Assembly (NCBI GenBank): GCA_963678705.1
Contig: OY783205.1
Location: 10,974,001-11,038,000 of the forward strand
Source: Panorpa germanica
Taxonomy: Eukaryota; Arthropoda; Insecta; Mecoptera; Panorpidae
Direction of reading: 5' to 3'
DNA: 64,000 nucleotides
Shown: positions 21,330 through 33,836 of the stretch, in pieces
Layout: each line of letters starts with the position of its first letter
Position numbering within the stretch: position 1 is the stretch's first letter
Program-made: the position numbers and the translations under genes
The notes under the pieces: generated by a model
The model's database searches: none
Told to the model about the DNA's origin: nothing
The model's input: the letters and a program-made list of their open reading frames with translations, nothing else

Positions 21330-22870
21330 ATTATGATAAACGTTTGTTGTTTGACTGTGAAGTTGAATTTAGCGAAATTCCGCCAGATTCAACGTCACAA
21401 GGTTCAACATTTTTTATCTGACATAAGAACAATTCTAACAATCTGCAATAGCATCGTGCCATGGAGTGCATGGACCGCACTACTGATTATAGTGAGGATA
21501 AATGTTGACAAAATAATAAAATATAATAAAAACATCCAATGCACATTTATCTAATAATAGCCATTTGATCTTACTCGATCATACAAGAGACCTGAGTTCT
21601 TTATGTTTTTCAATACATTATTATTATTAGATATTATATTGACTCGTCAGTTCAACAGTAGCTTAATGAGGCATTGGCCTTATTACACACACAGAAAGAC
21701 GAAACAGACTGAACGTTTCAAATAATAGTAATATTATGGTTAATATAAATGGTTTGCCTTTAATAGAATATGATCCAGTACCGTTTAGTGTAAAAATGGT
21801 TAAGAAGCAACCACAGTTCGTACAAGTGATTGAAAACCAGAAAGCTATTCGGCAATATTTAATAAAGTTACATATCTTAATGTATAATTTAAATAAATAT
21901 ACTATTTTGAATTTTGTATAAAAAATATTTTTCTAAACAAATATCAGAGAAAAACTTCACGCATCTCTGCTCATGGGGAACAATTGCAAGCCCTAATCCC
22001 TAGCACGAAGGAGGTTCAACGGGTTACCCGTTCCTTTCGGATAATCTCTGCGAACCGGTTGTTGAGCAAATTGAATCCCTTCACTGATTCTACGCCCTCC
22101 CTCGAATACTTTTTACTAAATCTCAGAGATACTAAAGGCTCGGAGAAGAGATATGAAATTGAAATGAAAGTATGTTAGAGATGACTTACTCACTACCTTA
22201 AATAAATTCTTTTTGAAAAAAGATGTGACTATGGACTTAAAACTAAAACAGATATTTGAAGACCAATTTGAACGAATTGAATTATTACTGTATTAATAAC
22301 AACCGATTGGTGATGTACCGGTATAACAAATTAATGGACTGTTTTACGAGTATATGGTCTAAATTTGCAGAAGGTCACACTAGGATGCCTGGCGCACATT
22401 TTTATCGCTTACAAAATTTATTAGAAACATGGAGTAAAAAATCTTGAAATTCCTTAAGTTAAATGCGGACTTGGTCCGCTGAGTTGAGAAAAGGTGTAAC
22501 GTTTTCTAAAATGATTTAGTTTTAAATATACTCGTAAAATAAATAATTATTCAAGATACTGAACCTCGACTTAAAATCCAAGCAGAAATTGCGCTCGTGT
22601 CGATTAATGCTTCGATTCAACCCGAGAACCAAGCAGCTTTTGCGTGTGGTACGGCATATGATGAACTCAATCATGTTATGATCGCTGCACAAAAAAATGA
22701 TGATGATCTGTCGTTGATTTTTGCTTGTTTGGAATCTAGAGATGAAAATCAGTAAAAGAATATTACAGCAATATAATATTTTACACTTACACGATGGTTG
22801 AGTACATTGCATTAGACGTTTTGAGGAAGAAAGACCGCCAATACGGGAATTAAACATTATCAAATATATA
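21330..22870 (+). other. Unidentified decayed coding-like segments
   Basis: Several plus-strand frames look less random than their surroundings but match nothing I know: 21736-21921 (INGLPLIEYDPVPFSVKMV...), 21984-22178, 22290-22447 (MYRYNKLMDCFTSIWSKFAEGHTRMPGAH in part), and 22550-22755 (EPRLKIQAEIALVSINASIQ in part). Frames shift between segments with stops. They could be one decayed retroelement Gag or a fragment of an unknown gene. No function is proposed. Confidence 0.3.
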
Positions 22871-24065
22871 CAGTACGAAATTTGGCGTATAGTAATATTT
22901 CGAAAAAGTTTTTTTGCGATGGAATTCGATAATATATAATATAGAAATATAGTAGAGAAACTTTCCCCTCACGATGGGGAGTTTGACCGGTCTTTGCAGG
23001 TTTATGCAGTAGGAGTCACTTTCAAGTAATTAAAGATCATATTTTAGGTCCTTCGTTACGTAGTAAAGCAAAAAATAAATACGTTCCAATAATAGTAGTA
23101 GACTATTTCATTAAATAACTTGTCGTCGTGTCTCAATTTAGAGTTTTACTGGAATTACATTCAAAATAAACTATTAATTAGGTGTTGGAAATACACAAGA
23201 CCCGAACTACACATCGCATACACGCATCCATATTCAAATGAAATGGGAATTCTAAATACATATTCTAACTTTATTAGTTACAAAATAATTCTAAATACTT
23301 AAATAAGGAGCATTTTTTATTTTAGTACTAAAGTTTATATTTGTTTCTTTTCCTTCTAAAGCTTTTACCTGTTTTGAAACATTTTCTATAAAAATTCAGA
23401 ATGTTAATTTATCTCACATTTTAACAAAACAGATTTATACATATTTAATAATACTAAGTTAGCAACTCAATTATTAGTTTTATTTAACAAAATGAAACGT
23501 AAGTACGTACGAATGTAAGATAGAGTTAAAGGAGTTTTGGAAAATAAGGTTTTAAAAATATAAGTAGCACGAAAAGCCTATGTACTTATGCAGTATACTC
23601 GTTTAATTATCTTAATTATTGTAAACACTTCAATAGAGTAACATATACTACACATTATTCGCACCAAATAGATATTTAGTTTATTTATATAACTTAATAA
23701 ATATAATTTTATCTTAGTCGTATAGTTTACAGGTAACTACATTATATAGAACTTTATCATACTTACGTATCATACTCGTAACTCATAACTCATTAATAAA
23801 AAAAATATCTTAATGAAACTATAGAAATATGCTGATTCTGCAAATTAGATAAAGCTACTGAAAATATAAGGATTCATCCATGTACCATAAGAAGGTTAAC
23901 TATTATTTAATGAATATGCTTTCATTTTAAATTATGCAATTATTTGCATAATACTCGTACTTATACTTAATTATATAACAATAACACTTATCATAATACT
24001 TTATATAATAGTAAATATAATATTAATTACTTATTTACTGTCTAAATTATAACTTATTTACTGTC
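22871..24065. other. AT-rich sequence, nothing recognised
   Basis: No supported gene, no tandem array. The missing nucleophile-serine exon of the esterase would be expected between 17651 and 27940; I looked here and did not see a GxSxG block. Confidence 0.4.
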
Positions 24066-24069
24066 TAAT

Positions 24070-25240
24070 TATATCCAGTATATTCTTTCAACTTCAACTC
24101 TATATTATTTGCTTACTCCTTATTCGTTTTGAGTTTTGGGATCATTTTAATTTTTTTACTTTCCTACTTATCTAGGTGCTCCAGTCTCTGCCTATTGTAC
24201 AACTGTGCATATCTGTTGTATTACTTTGATTCCTATATCTTCTGAATCCTCTCCTGCTGCAACATTTTAATTTCTCCTTTTCTTATTATCGCGGCACCTC
24301 CCGTTCTCTATCCGTCTTTCAACACCAGTCTTCCTTAATATTATCCTCTTATTTTCTTCTCCCATCTAGTACATTCCTCACTCCTAATTTCCGTACTTAC
24401 TAATCTCAAAGGCCGGAGCTGAGATAATTTAGCTCAATGCTCCCAATTAGTCAGTTAAATAACACGATGCACCATATCATCTGAATATGCTAAGAATTAT
24501 TCCTATAACTATTAGCTATTCTCCTATACTGTGTCTTTCCTCCTGTTTCTTAATCTTCTAATCTGTTTATTGATAATTGAAGTTTCATTAGTCTGTTATT
24601 TCTTTTCTTCTTCCTCTCATCAATTTTCCTATTCAGTCATCTCCGTAAAATAATATTCTTATAGTTTTAAAATAATCGAGCTGCACACTTTGACCTTTTC
24701 ACCTTGCTGTTTTTTAAGAAACCTCCTCTTGTCGCTTTCCTATATCTCTGATTTTATTTTTTCTTACTTTCTCCTTATATTTTGGTTTCTTCTGGTTCAC
24801 AATTTCCTTGAGACTTTATCCTTCTTTTTTATTTTTGCTAATTCTGTTTTAAATCTTTCCCATGGTTAACCTTGCATGTACTTCTCTCTCTCTCTCTCTA
24901 ATTATAAAGTCCAATTTAAATTTAATTCTCTAATCACCCCATTGTATTTCTTTCTTATAAATTCTAGGTCGTTCTGCAGCTTAACCTAGTTATCGCTCTG
25001 CTCTCTGATTTGCCTTCATACCTTATATGTCTTCTATTTTTTTCTTCATCAACCTACAATCTCTAATCTCTTTCTTTCTTTTCTATTATTTTACCATATT
25101 TTACCCCACTTAAAAATTTCCCATTCTTTCCTAAATATCGCTTTTCATCGCCTTTAAGCTATCTTTTACTTATTTTAGGTCTCAGTGCAATTCTACTTTT
25201 TTATTCTCCATTTCTCTATTAATCTTCGGAAGTCTTAAAG
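24070..25240 (-). mobile_element. Decayed LINE, pyrimidine-rich on plus strand
   Basis: The plus strand is strikingly C/T-rich and the minus strand A/G-rich, like the LINE tail at 29158-30480. Reversed, around 24150-24270 it encodes LQQERIQKI, ESK, YNR and Y in order, resembling QQERMEKIEKSNYNTRYKR of the other copies (48720-49430 minus). All frames are broken. I assign it to the same arginine/glutamate-rich LINE group with modest confidence. Confidence 0.5.
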
Positions 25241-25489
25241 AACAGTTTCGATTTTAATGATTTTTTTTTTAATTTTCGTTTATTTGTATTATTTAACATT
25301 AGAAACCTTTTGAAGTATAAAAATAATTATTTATATTGTTTAAACACTACTTATGATATTTATATAAAAAAAAAATTTCATACAATACTTATTTTTACGA
25401 AATAAAATTATATACGAAAGTAAATTAAAAAAACATTATAAATTGTGGTTTATTTATATAACATTTAAAAAAAAAAATTAATGAAAAAT
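25241..25489. other. AT-rich spacer
   Basis: Homopolymer-rich, no feature seen. Confidence 0.5.
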
Positions 25490-26645
25490 TGTTCAATACT
25501 TAAAGACTTCATCTTCTTCAAGTGGCGGGTGATTGTCGCAACGAAGGCAACTTTTTTTTGCAGCCACACGCTGATCCGCATCCTGTTTTACAAAAGCATA
25601 ATATTGTGTTTTTGGTTTTGTCATTTTATTGACTTTAAGTAAATTTCTATTTTTCCAACCCAATTTTTCTTCAGGAGGTATTTGAGCATTATTTTGCCAT
25701 TGTTTAACTTGTAAGAAAACTCATTTAAAATGTTGTGTTGCAACATTCTCTGTCAAATGAACTGAGTTGTATGGTCTTATTCGTTGACGCTAATGTCAGA
25801 AAAAGTTTGTATCGGAAGTTATTGAACTTTTTGGCACCATACATTGTCAGAATACAAATAATCATTAAAAAGTATTTTTTATATTGTTCTTCTTTACCAG
25901 CTGCTGTACGTAACTTCCGATCATTATTAAAAAATTTAATAAAATTATTTTTCCCTTTATTGTAACAGCGGATGTAGTATCATATCCATTGAATGAATGA
26001 ATAAAGAAGAGATTATTTTTTTTAATATTTGGATATTTCATTTACATGGTTTTTGTCGAATAAACTCGTTGCAAGGCCTTATTTTTGAGTGGTTTTAAAA
26101 AAACATTTCTTTATCATTAGGTGCTAAAGCTATTAATAACAGTAATACATCTATGTGTTTTACTACAACAACTACATCATAAAAGGGACAATCCAAATCT
26201 GACTGTATATTATTTTTTTGTATATATATTGTATTTTTGCTGCTTCCCAAGAATTTGTTTATTTTTTATTTTTGAGGCATGTCTTTTATGAAAATATAAT
26301 CAATTGAAGTATTACTTATATATCTACGAATTCTCTCAGACGCTTTAGTTCCGTCATTATCATATCCATCAAAAACAATTTTACGTTAGTTCCATTACGT
26401 AAATATCTAATGTACTGTAAACAAATATCTTATAGCTTATCCATACCTTATTATTTTTGTCCCATTTTATTTTTTAAAGTAACATACCACCATCAATAAT
26501 GTAGAAAAAATTAGTAACTTCAATAACATCCGTTTCACATTGTTCAAAAATATCATAGTGTTTTCCTCATTCCAGCGTTATCAAAAAGCGAAAAAGGAGA
26601 GGGAGCCAGCTCGTAGTTAAAATATTGGCAAAGTTCGTCATTATT
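25490..26645 (-). pseudogene. Uncharacterised invertebrate ORF family (possible TE-derived), broken
   Basis: Minus-strand blocks in order: ELCQYFNYELAPSPFSLFDN and MRK (26560-26640), YFIIDGG (26480-26500), VFDGYDNDGTKASERIRR (about 26320-26375), DVLLLLIALAP (26115-26150), HSFNGYDTTSAV (25960-26005), PEEKLGWKNRN (25655-25690) and GCGSACGCKK (25548-25578). I recall this combination from long uncharacterised proteins repeated in invertebrate genomes: FDGY...K, then H.F.GCDTTSA, then a cysteine-rich CGCKK tail. At least four frameshifts or stops kill this copy. Biochemical function is unknown to me. Confidence 0.65.
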
Positions 26646-26689
26646 ATTGTGCGTAAAGTAGCATAACTATTACAGTTCTAACACAATGT

Positions 26690-26692
<3 letters not shown>

Positions 26693-26775
<83 letters not shown>
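26693..26775. repeat. (TA)n microsatellite
   Basis: About 80 bp of pure TA, the longest array in the window. Confidence 0.98.
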
Positions 26776-26776
<1 letters not shown>

Positions 26777-26892
26777 TAGCGCCAATCAATATAAATATAT
26801 AAAGTATACACGTAACGCATACGTTTTTCTTGACAAACGTAGTAAATTAGGACTAAAGAATTATTTTTTTATGACTATTCTTAAACTAATTT

Positions 26893-27455
26893 AATATACT
26901 AGCTTTTACCCCCGTCGCAAGCGACGTCTGTCTTTTGTGTGTGGCTTGAACTTCATATAAAAATTTAAATTCCACTTGAGTTTACCACCGTCGCAAAGCG
27001 ATGACTTTTTGGCGTGTATGATTTGAATTCAATAAAATAATTCGTAATATTCGCCACTGGAAATTTGGGGCTGTTTATTTTTTTTCATTAATAACTGTCT
27101 ACAGCGAGCCTACATATTAAATTTGAACGTCCTAACTCTATTCTAACATTGCTCCCAAAAATTCGCGCCGCTACTGAACTCAAATTTCAAATTTCCAACT
27201 ATTGGAAAATGTGCACAATTATAATCTCAATACACATACCAAATTTCAGTTTTCTATCTTTTCTAGTTCGTCAGATATTTGCAAAAGTATTTTTTCGAAT
27301 TTTCCAGTTTTTCCAAAATTACGGGTTTCCAGGAAATTCAGGGAAAAATCCGGGGACGCCAAAAGTCTTAGAATTTTTTTCTCTACGAAATAGGAAATTT
27401 TTAAAAAGATCGCCGGAGCCGTTTTCGCTCTGCCATACAAAATTCAGTACCAAAC
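26893..27455. repeat. Dispersed repeat starting CTAGCTTTTACCCCCGTCGC
   Basis: Begins with CTAGC then CGTCGCAAGCGACG, with an echo (ACCGTCGCAAAGCGATG) about 70 bp later. The style recalls the insect dispersed repeats that begin CTAGCTG-CCCGGC, seen also at 49614. It includes text such as CATACCAAATTTCAG typical of such repeats. Class unknown; ORFs inside are chance frames. Confidence 0.5.
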
Positions 27456-27508
27456 ATATAAGAACATAAACATATAAGAATATAAGAATATAAGAATATA
27501 AGAATAGA
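27456..27508. repeat. (ATAAGAAT)n minisatellite
   Basis: Five to six imperfect 8-bp units. Confidence 0.85.
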
Positions 27509-27940
27509 TTCAAACACCTGGGACATTATAATATATGATAAAGAATTTTTTGGAAAAAGATCCACGCAAAACTAATTTTTTTACATAAATATCATACATA
27601 TTGTTTAAATAATATTAGTAAAAAAACAAATAATAATAAACTAGTTTCTGATTTTAAATAAGATGAAAAAACAAAAATGAAAAAAAGAATCATTATAATG
27701 AAGCGGTTTCTGAGAACTTCCGAGGGAAAGGTATCATTGACGCAACTATTTCCATCTCTCTTATCCTCTTACATTATTTCCTCATACTCCCATATTCCCG
27801 TCCGTCCTCTTTGATTTGTCTCACTGTCCTCAGTAGCACCCCTTTTAAAACTGTCAAAATATTTTGTAAATAACTTACGAGTATATAACATGAAAGTAAA
27901 AATTTATATTTCTTACTATTCATCATTATACTACTTTTAG

Positions 27941-28137
27941 ATCTATTCCATAGAATTATTCTACAGACAAATTCCTGTTTAAGTGGGTGGTCTTTTCAAC
28001 CGAAACCCAGAGAAGTAATTGAGAAAGTAGCATCTATGATGAATTTGACTTATACTGGAACTCCCGACCTTACAAATCAGTTAAGAGCTGCACCTGTTGC
28101 AGACTTGTTGAACGTTGCAGTTGTTATGAGAGCACAG
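27941..28137 (+). CDS. Esterase exon C
   Basis: After acceptor ACTACTTTTAG, 65 codons without a stop: LFHRIILQTNSCLSGWSFQ followed by PREVIEKVASMMN, ending before donor GTAATAATG. This matches the family region just after the nucleophile elbow (LF.RAI.QSG....W...), so an exon carrying GxSxG should precede it. The usual QSGS reads QTNS. The exon joins exon D in phase 0. Confidence 0.85.
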
Positions 28138-29157
28138 GTAATAATGAACTTTTATGTTTTCTAATAACCATATAATCATTCTGTCTAAAATGTATTAACA
28201 ATATTGTACTAAATATTATAAAACGAGTGTGTTCAAAAAATTTGCAATTTGAATTTGCAAAAGGACGTAAATATTCTGACTGATACGGAACCCAACCGAT
28301 AATTTTAGAAACGCTAGAAAATGGACCGACGGATGGACTATTGCTTTGATACAACACCCTATCGGATAAAAAGATAACACATTTATGAAAATAAAGCTGT
28401 TAGATTATGTTGTATTATAATGTAGTAAAAGAAGCATGTAGAATCGATAGTCTAATGCATTCAGTTTATGTCTAATACATTCGTAATGGGTTCGTAACAT
28501 GAGGTTGACGAAAGCAATACTCAGAACCATTACCATTAATATCGGAACAATAAAAAATATAACTTCTTAATTTGAACGTATCAACTTATACAGGGAACGG
28601 TAGAAAAAATTAAACAGAGTAGAAGTTAGAATACTCTGACCCAATTTCTGTAACCAATATGGTTTACACCGGTAATTTGAAAATTTGAAAACCATTTTGA
28701 AAATAGCCTATGGTCAAAACACAGAGAGCATTACAGCGACACGTCAACATTTCTCGAATTGACCTAATGGGAACACATTCCGCTCCTGGGCTAGGCTGTT
28801 TGAGGAATCTGATAGCAAATGCTTGCACGCCTCTCCACACAGCTGTCTTCAGTAGAAACGGAGCGCATTTTCTTCTCAGTGTGACTGTGATGAACAAACA
28901 AAGTTACTTGGGGTAACTGGACTGAACAGAACCCTTAAATTATTCACAAAATTACCCTAATTTTTATGAAATATCTATGATTATGGATTCGAGAGTACTG
29001 TGGAGGTTAGATCTAGCAGTCAGAGCATTAAATAAATAAACCAACAAAAAAATTAATTTAAATTTCTTTTATTTATATTGACTTATTTTTATCCAAAAAT
29101 ACTGTTTTAGTTTTCAAGTCAAATATTTCTGTTGTGTATAATTGATTTTTCTCATAT
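28138..29157. other. Intron sequence, nothing recognised
   Basis: Part of the esterase intron C-D. A less AT-rich patch at 28700-28900 is open on both strands (28710-28916 plus; 28664-28897 minus), but I recognise no motif. Confidence 0.4.
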
Positions 29158-30520
29158 TTAGGGGTGGAAGGACCAAGAGAAGTTGGAAAGAATACAGGAG
29201 AGATATATTAAATGGTTACCAGGGCTGGACAGGTGCACGCCAGGATACATGATCATGGAGGAGCTAAAAAGGGATAAGATACGAATTAAAACAGGTGAAA
29301 GAGCAATAAAATATGAGGAGAAATTGAGCAGGGCTAAAAGCAAAATTTTAAAGAAAATAAGGGAGGAAAGTATAAAGAAAGGGGGGGGGGGAGGGGTAAG
29401 GTCCAAAAAAGAGAAAAGAGTATTTTGAATGGAATGGAATGGCGATCGAGGAGGCAGAGAGGAGAAGAGAAGGAGGCGCAAGTGTGGAAGAGGAGCTGAG
29501 GAGAAGGGATAAGGAGATACAACAACAGGAAAGTATGGGAAAAATCGAAAAAAGCAACTAATACAAGATATAAAAGGATCTGGGAAAGTAATGTACCTGA
29601 GTACCTTATAAAAAAAGATATAAAACACATAAAAAGGACAGCAAGGTTTAGATTGGGAAATGAGGAAAAAGAAAACAGATACTGAGAAAGTAGTGAGGGA
29701 AGAAAGTGTAGAGTGTGCGGAACGGAGGACGAAACAATGGAGCACATTAAGTTTGAGTGTAAGGAAAAAGTCGTCAGCGAAATAAATATTGGCTAGCTAT
29801 TAAAGGGAGGCAGTGAAGGAAAGAGGTGGATGGCAGAAATAGTAAAAAGGAAAGGAAAAACAGGACAATAAATAAGCTTGTGGCTGGGTTTCATAAGGAA
29901 CATGAAGAGAGAGGAAGTACTAAAAGAGGCAATGAAGGAAAGCAGGAGAAAGAAAGAAGTAGCGAGGAAACAGTTAAACTGCAGTACAGAAAAATAGAGT
30001 ATTTTCGGAAAGGAGATAAGGACAAGAGGTAGATGACGGATATAGAGACAATAATAACATAGTAAAGGTAGAGAGTCAAGAAGAAAGAGTAAAGTAAGAA
30101 AGTCAAGAGGAAATAGTAAAGATAGAGCGTCTATGCCTGTAATAGACATAAGTGGAGAAATTAAAACGAAGAGAGAAGGCAGGATGGATAGTAAAAAGAT
30201 AATAGAGGGCTTGGTCGAGAGGAGACTAGGAAGGCAAGAGGTGATAGATGAAGATACAGGCAACAAGGAAGGAGAAGTAGGAAACGGTTTGCCGAGAGGA
30301 GACAAAGAAGACATGAGGTAAGGAAACGGTGAGAATGAAGGAAGACTAGAGAAAATGAAGGAAAAGGGCCAAGAGAAGAAGTAGCAGAAAGTACTTTTGG
30401 AAATAAAAAGGTCTAGAATAGTTTAAGTTTAATTTCAAGTTGAAGTTCTATGAAATGTATTAAGAATGTAGATTGTAAAGCCGAAAGGCGAACAACTAAT
30501 AATAAACTAAACATAGAACA
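29158..30520 (+). mobile_element. LINE 3' end, arginine/glutamate-rich type
   Basis: Plus strand encodes EKLERIQERYIKWLPGLDR, then TPGYMIMEELKRDKIR and a charged KIREES stretch, the end of an R1-like LINE ORF2 as found in ant genomes (from memory). After a G homopolymer at 29382-29392 the frame shifts; the C-terminal zinc-ribbon part CRVCGTEDETMEHIKFEC lies at 29706-29760. The purine-rich 3' UTR continues to about 30480. C/T-rich ORFs on the minus strand are shadows. Confidence 0.75.
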
Positions 30521-32620
30521 ACTAAAAATAGATTTTTCTAATTATCCTTATAGTAACAAAACATTGCGAACGCTATGATAATGATTTCATAGTGACTGTG
30601 AGAAGCAGTGTAATAACTATAATGATAACAACAATTGCTACACCTTTAAGGTTATGATTACAACAGAATAAAGTTAACTTATTCACCTCACTTAAGTTAG
30701 CGGAGATAATATTTAGAATAACTGAAAAGAATAACATCATAGAAATAAAAAAGTCGGAAAAATTAGGGCCATTGTACTATGTACAATTTAAGGATTTAAT
30801 TTAGTGGAATATGTGTTCTTATGGAGAGTACGCCGAGCCGTTAAAACATTCATCCAACTAACTCTACAATGCAAGGTATGGTCATACCTTTACCAACAAA
30901 CAACTGATATGGACAAATTATGTCGGACTAGAATGTAAGCTATCATAAGGTTTGTAGCGAAGTAGCAGTTAGGGAACAGCAGTAAAGACTGACATGTTTT
31001 ACGTTCGTACATAGAACAGATTTGACCTGCTTTGAAACTATAATGAAATCTTTCCAGCTATGGAAAATTCAGCAGATAATACTGAATCAATCTTAATATA
31101 TAACCCAAACCAAATAACAAGACCCAGCAATAAAGAAATACCAAAGAATAACCCTCTAGCATCTAAAAATGAAATGTTTAATTTCAATTTTACCAAAGAA
31201 CATAAGAATCTACATCCACATCTAACATACAACAAAACAAGAGAAAACTCGTAGCCAGGAAAGTACCAGTAAAATCTTTAGGGCTGATTACTTTTTAACG
31301 CGCATCTTAAATCTTGAAAAAGTAATTAAATTCTTTAATAGAAAATAAAAAAAACAACAAGTCCTACAAACTTAAAAATGATAAAAAACCAATAATGTCA
31401 CCAGTCTAAGATCTTTTGCTCAGAAAATAATAATCAACCAATTAGAACAATTGTTGACAGTGAATATATTAAAAATTATGAATTATGAAATAAATCAAAA
31501 ACGTAAAATAAACAAATGTTGAAAAAAATCAGTTGAATAGATTACTCAGTCCTGGTTAACTCAATAGAACACTTAAATTGGTAATACCTAAATTCAATTC
31601 AAATCAAATCATTCAAATTCAAAATTAAATTAAATTCTATAGAATTGAAACAGATTTTTTAACCGTTTAATAAACTTTTGAAGACTAGCAGTAGATAACA
31701 ACCTTATTATAATCTATTTACAAGAAACAAATGTTAAGATAACACAAGCAGCTAAAATTTAAAAAATATATAAATTCCGAATAGATAAGATTAACTGAAT
31801 GCTAGTGGTCGAGCGGCTACACTGGTGAGAGAGAATTTTTATTCATATATAAACTATATAATCCAACTTGGAAGTAATCGTGGTCAGAGTACATATTCCA
31901 CAAAAAAGTAGTATTTGTAACTTGTTCTTACTAAGTAGTCAAACTATCATTAAATCAGGTATTGAAAACATACTTACACAATTACCTCTCCCCTTTATAT
32001 TTCCTGGAGATTTTATTGCACATAAACCGGTTAATATTAGGGACAACAGGAAAATTATTAGAAAGATGGTTGAACAATAATAATTTGATAATCTTGCATG
32101 ATCGTCATAACACATATTTCTTTTTTCTCAGAGTACATCTGCAATAGGTTTACCTTTATGCCATTCACAAATAGCATCGATACTGGAATGGTCAGTTCTA
32201 CCAGAATTAATGGAAACGATAATTTTCCAATTCAACATCAAATCTTAAACAATATAGTAGATATATACTCGTGAAGACTAAGAAGGAACATTCTTGGAGC
32301 GGACTAAAATTTATATGTTTAAGACATAACTAATATTATAGATACATAGATGTGATAACATAATCAATTTAATAGATACAGACACAGTTAAACTGTAGAA
32401 CATTTTATCGAATATAAAAAGTTAAGAGCACTAGAAAAAAAATTAAAAAGCCAGCGAAGAAACAATCGTGTAAACAATTTGTGTATACCATAAAGTCAAT
32501 ATCAACTGCAAAAGTGGTATGAAACAAAATAAAACGCAACCAGCGAGAATTATTCTTAGAATACAGGGATTCCATTACAATTTATACAGACAGGATTAAA
32601 CTACAGGACGATATAGCTTT
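30521..32620 (+). mobile_element. Second decayed LINE: ORF1 tail, endonuclease, pre-RT linker
   Basis: Related to the copy at 18930-20900. Blocks: broken ORF1 zinc-knuckle region at 30815-30935; ORF1 tail at 31060-31254; endonuclease segments ASGRAATLVRENFYSY (31800-31850), QLPLPFIFPGDFIAHKP (31980-32030; the family reads LGDFNAH), NNNNLIILHDRHNTYF, and ILEWSVLPEL near 32185; then the linker EHFIEYKKLRALEKKLK at 32400-32455. It stops before the RT domain. Multiple frameshifts. Confidence 0.72.
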
Positions 32621-32869
32621 CCTACAAACAATTTGTCGTATTTTTGCAATCTCGTATCAGAGAGCGGTTAGACAGTAGTCAAACTGCGTTCGGGAGAACA
32701 TATGTTAGTACTGTGGTAGTACTGGGTAGTAGCACGGCTTGCATGTCTTTTTACATCTTTTTACACACCTTCAATATACTGTCCTTACTTTTCAATGACT
32801 GACTCCCAACGTCTATTACTATTCGATGACTCGGATTACTATTCGATGACTCGGATGACTGGATCGCCG

Positions 32870-33317
32870 GCGGTAGAAATCTCTTTCATATATGGAAAAA
32901 GACGTTTACGCACAGACTGCTACAACTTTAAAATAAATCAATGACTAGTTGATACATATCCGGGTTGTAGGTAAGACGAGATTTCCATTCACGCAGTTTT
33001 TCAGTAATAACAAATGCAATATTCGGACCAGCGTTGTCATAAAGAATGAGTGGTATAGCGTTGAGCAATTGAGGTTGGCTTCTGTGTGTTTTCCTACGCA
33101 GATTTTGCATGAACTCACAATAATAAACTCAGGTAACACTTCTTTACACGGAACCCTGTCTGTCATGATAATTGCTTGGTATTGTATTCAAAGATTATCA
33201 TTTGTTTGACCTTTGAGCTTGTCGACATTTTATGCTTACACCACTACGAACATGATTACACCATCGAGAAACTATACCACGGTTCAATAGTGACGCACCA
33301 CACAAACATCACTTAAA
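32870..33317 (-). pseudogene. Mariner transposase relic, C-terminal side
   Basis: Minus strand at 32928-33110 encodes MQNLRRKTHRSQPQLLN, then ILYDNAGPNIA and NPDMYQ. These match mariner-type DD34D transposases (LR.K....RP.LL....ILHDNARPH, then PYSPDM), with the second catalytic Asp conserved. It is cut at 33317 by the gypsy element's target duplication. The other side at 35804-36065 may be the rest of the same relic, but homology there is weak. Confidence 0.65.
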
Positions 33318-33321
33318 ATAC

Positions 33322-33649
33322 TGTTACGAATTGACGGGATCGTCACGATATAGAGATCACGGGAAAAATAAACAAAAGCTAGAGAATGTCAATTGTTTTT
33401 AGGGATAGTTAGCATTGTAATCGTTTGAGAGTGACAATTGAATTAGAATGGTTTTGAGTTGTGAATATTGTAATTTTGAGGAATAAAAGTAAGCGGTTTT
33501 AATAAAAGTAAGAATCATTTAGACTTTTATAGATGTGGCTATTTTTAATTAGTTACACAACGCGACTTATGTTATAAAAATATAATTTGAATTTGAAACA
33601 TTAAATAACTAAAAAGAAAACACGCCGTCGCCCGATAAAAAGTGTAACA
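33322..33649 (+). repeat. Gypsy 5' LTR
   Basis: 328 bp, TG...CA ended. Confidence 0.93.
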
Positions 33650-33836
33650 TTTGGTGTCAGGTGTGGGATAGCTACGGATAAGACCGCTGAAGAGAAAAGC
33701 CCAAAGAAAATAAAAACGGTAAAATTGATTTCAAAGAAATATCTAGAAAATTCCGGAAAATTCCAAAGAATTCTAGAACCTTCTAGGAAATTTTAGAAAG
33801 TAGTTTAAAAATCAATTAAAACACAACAGAATAAAA

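Noticed and set aside
29158-30314. Long C/T-rich minus-strand ORFs (up to 195 codons, Ser/Leu/Pro/Phe-rich)
   Set aside because: They are antisense shadows of the purine-rich LINE tail on the plus strand, which carries the recognisable motifs.
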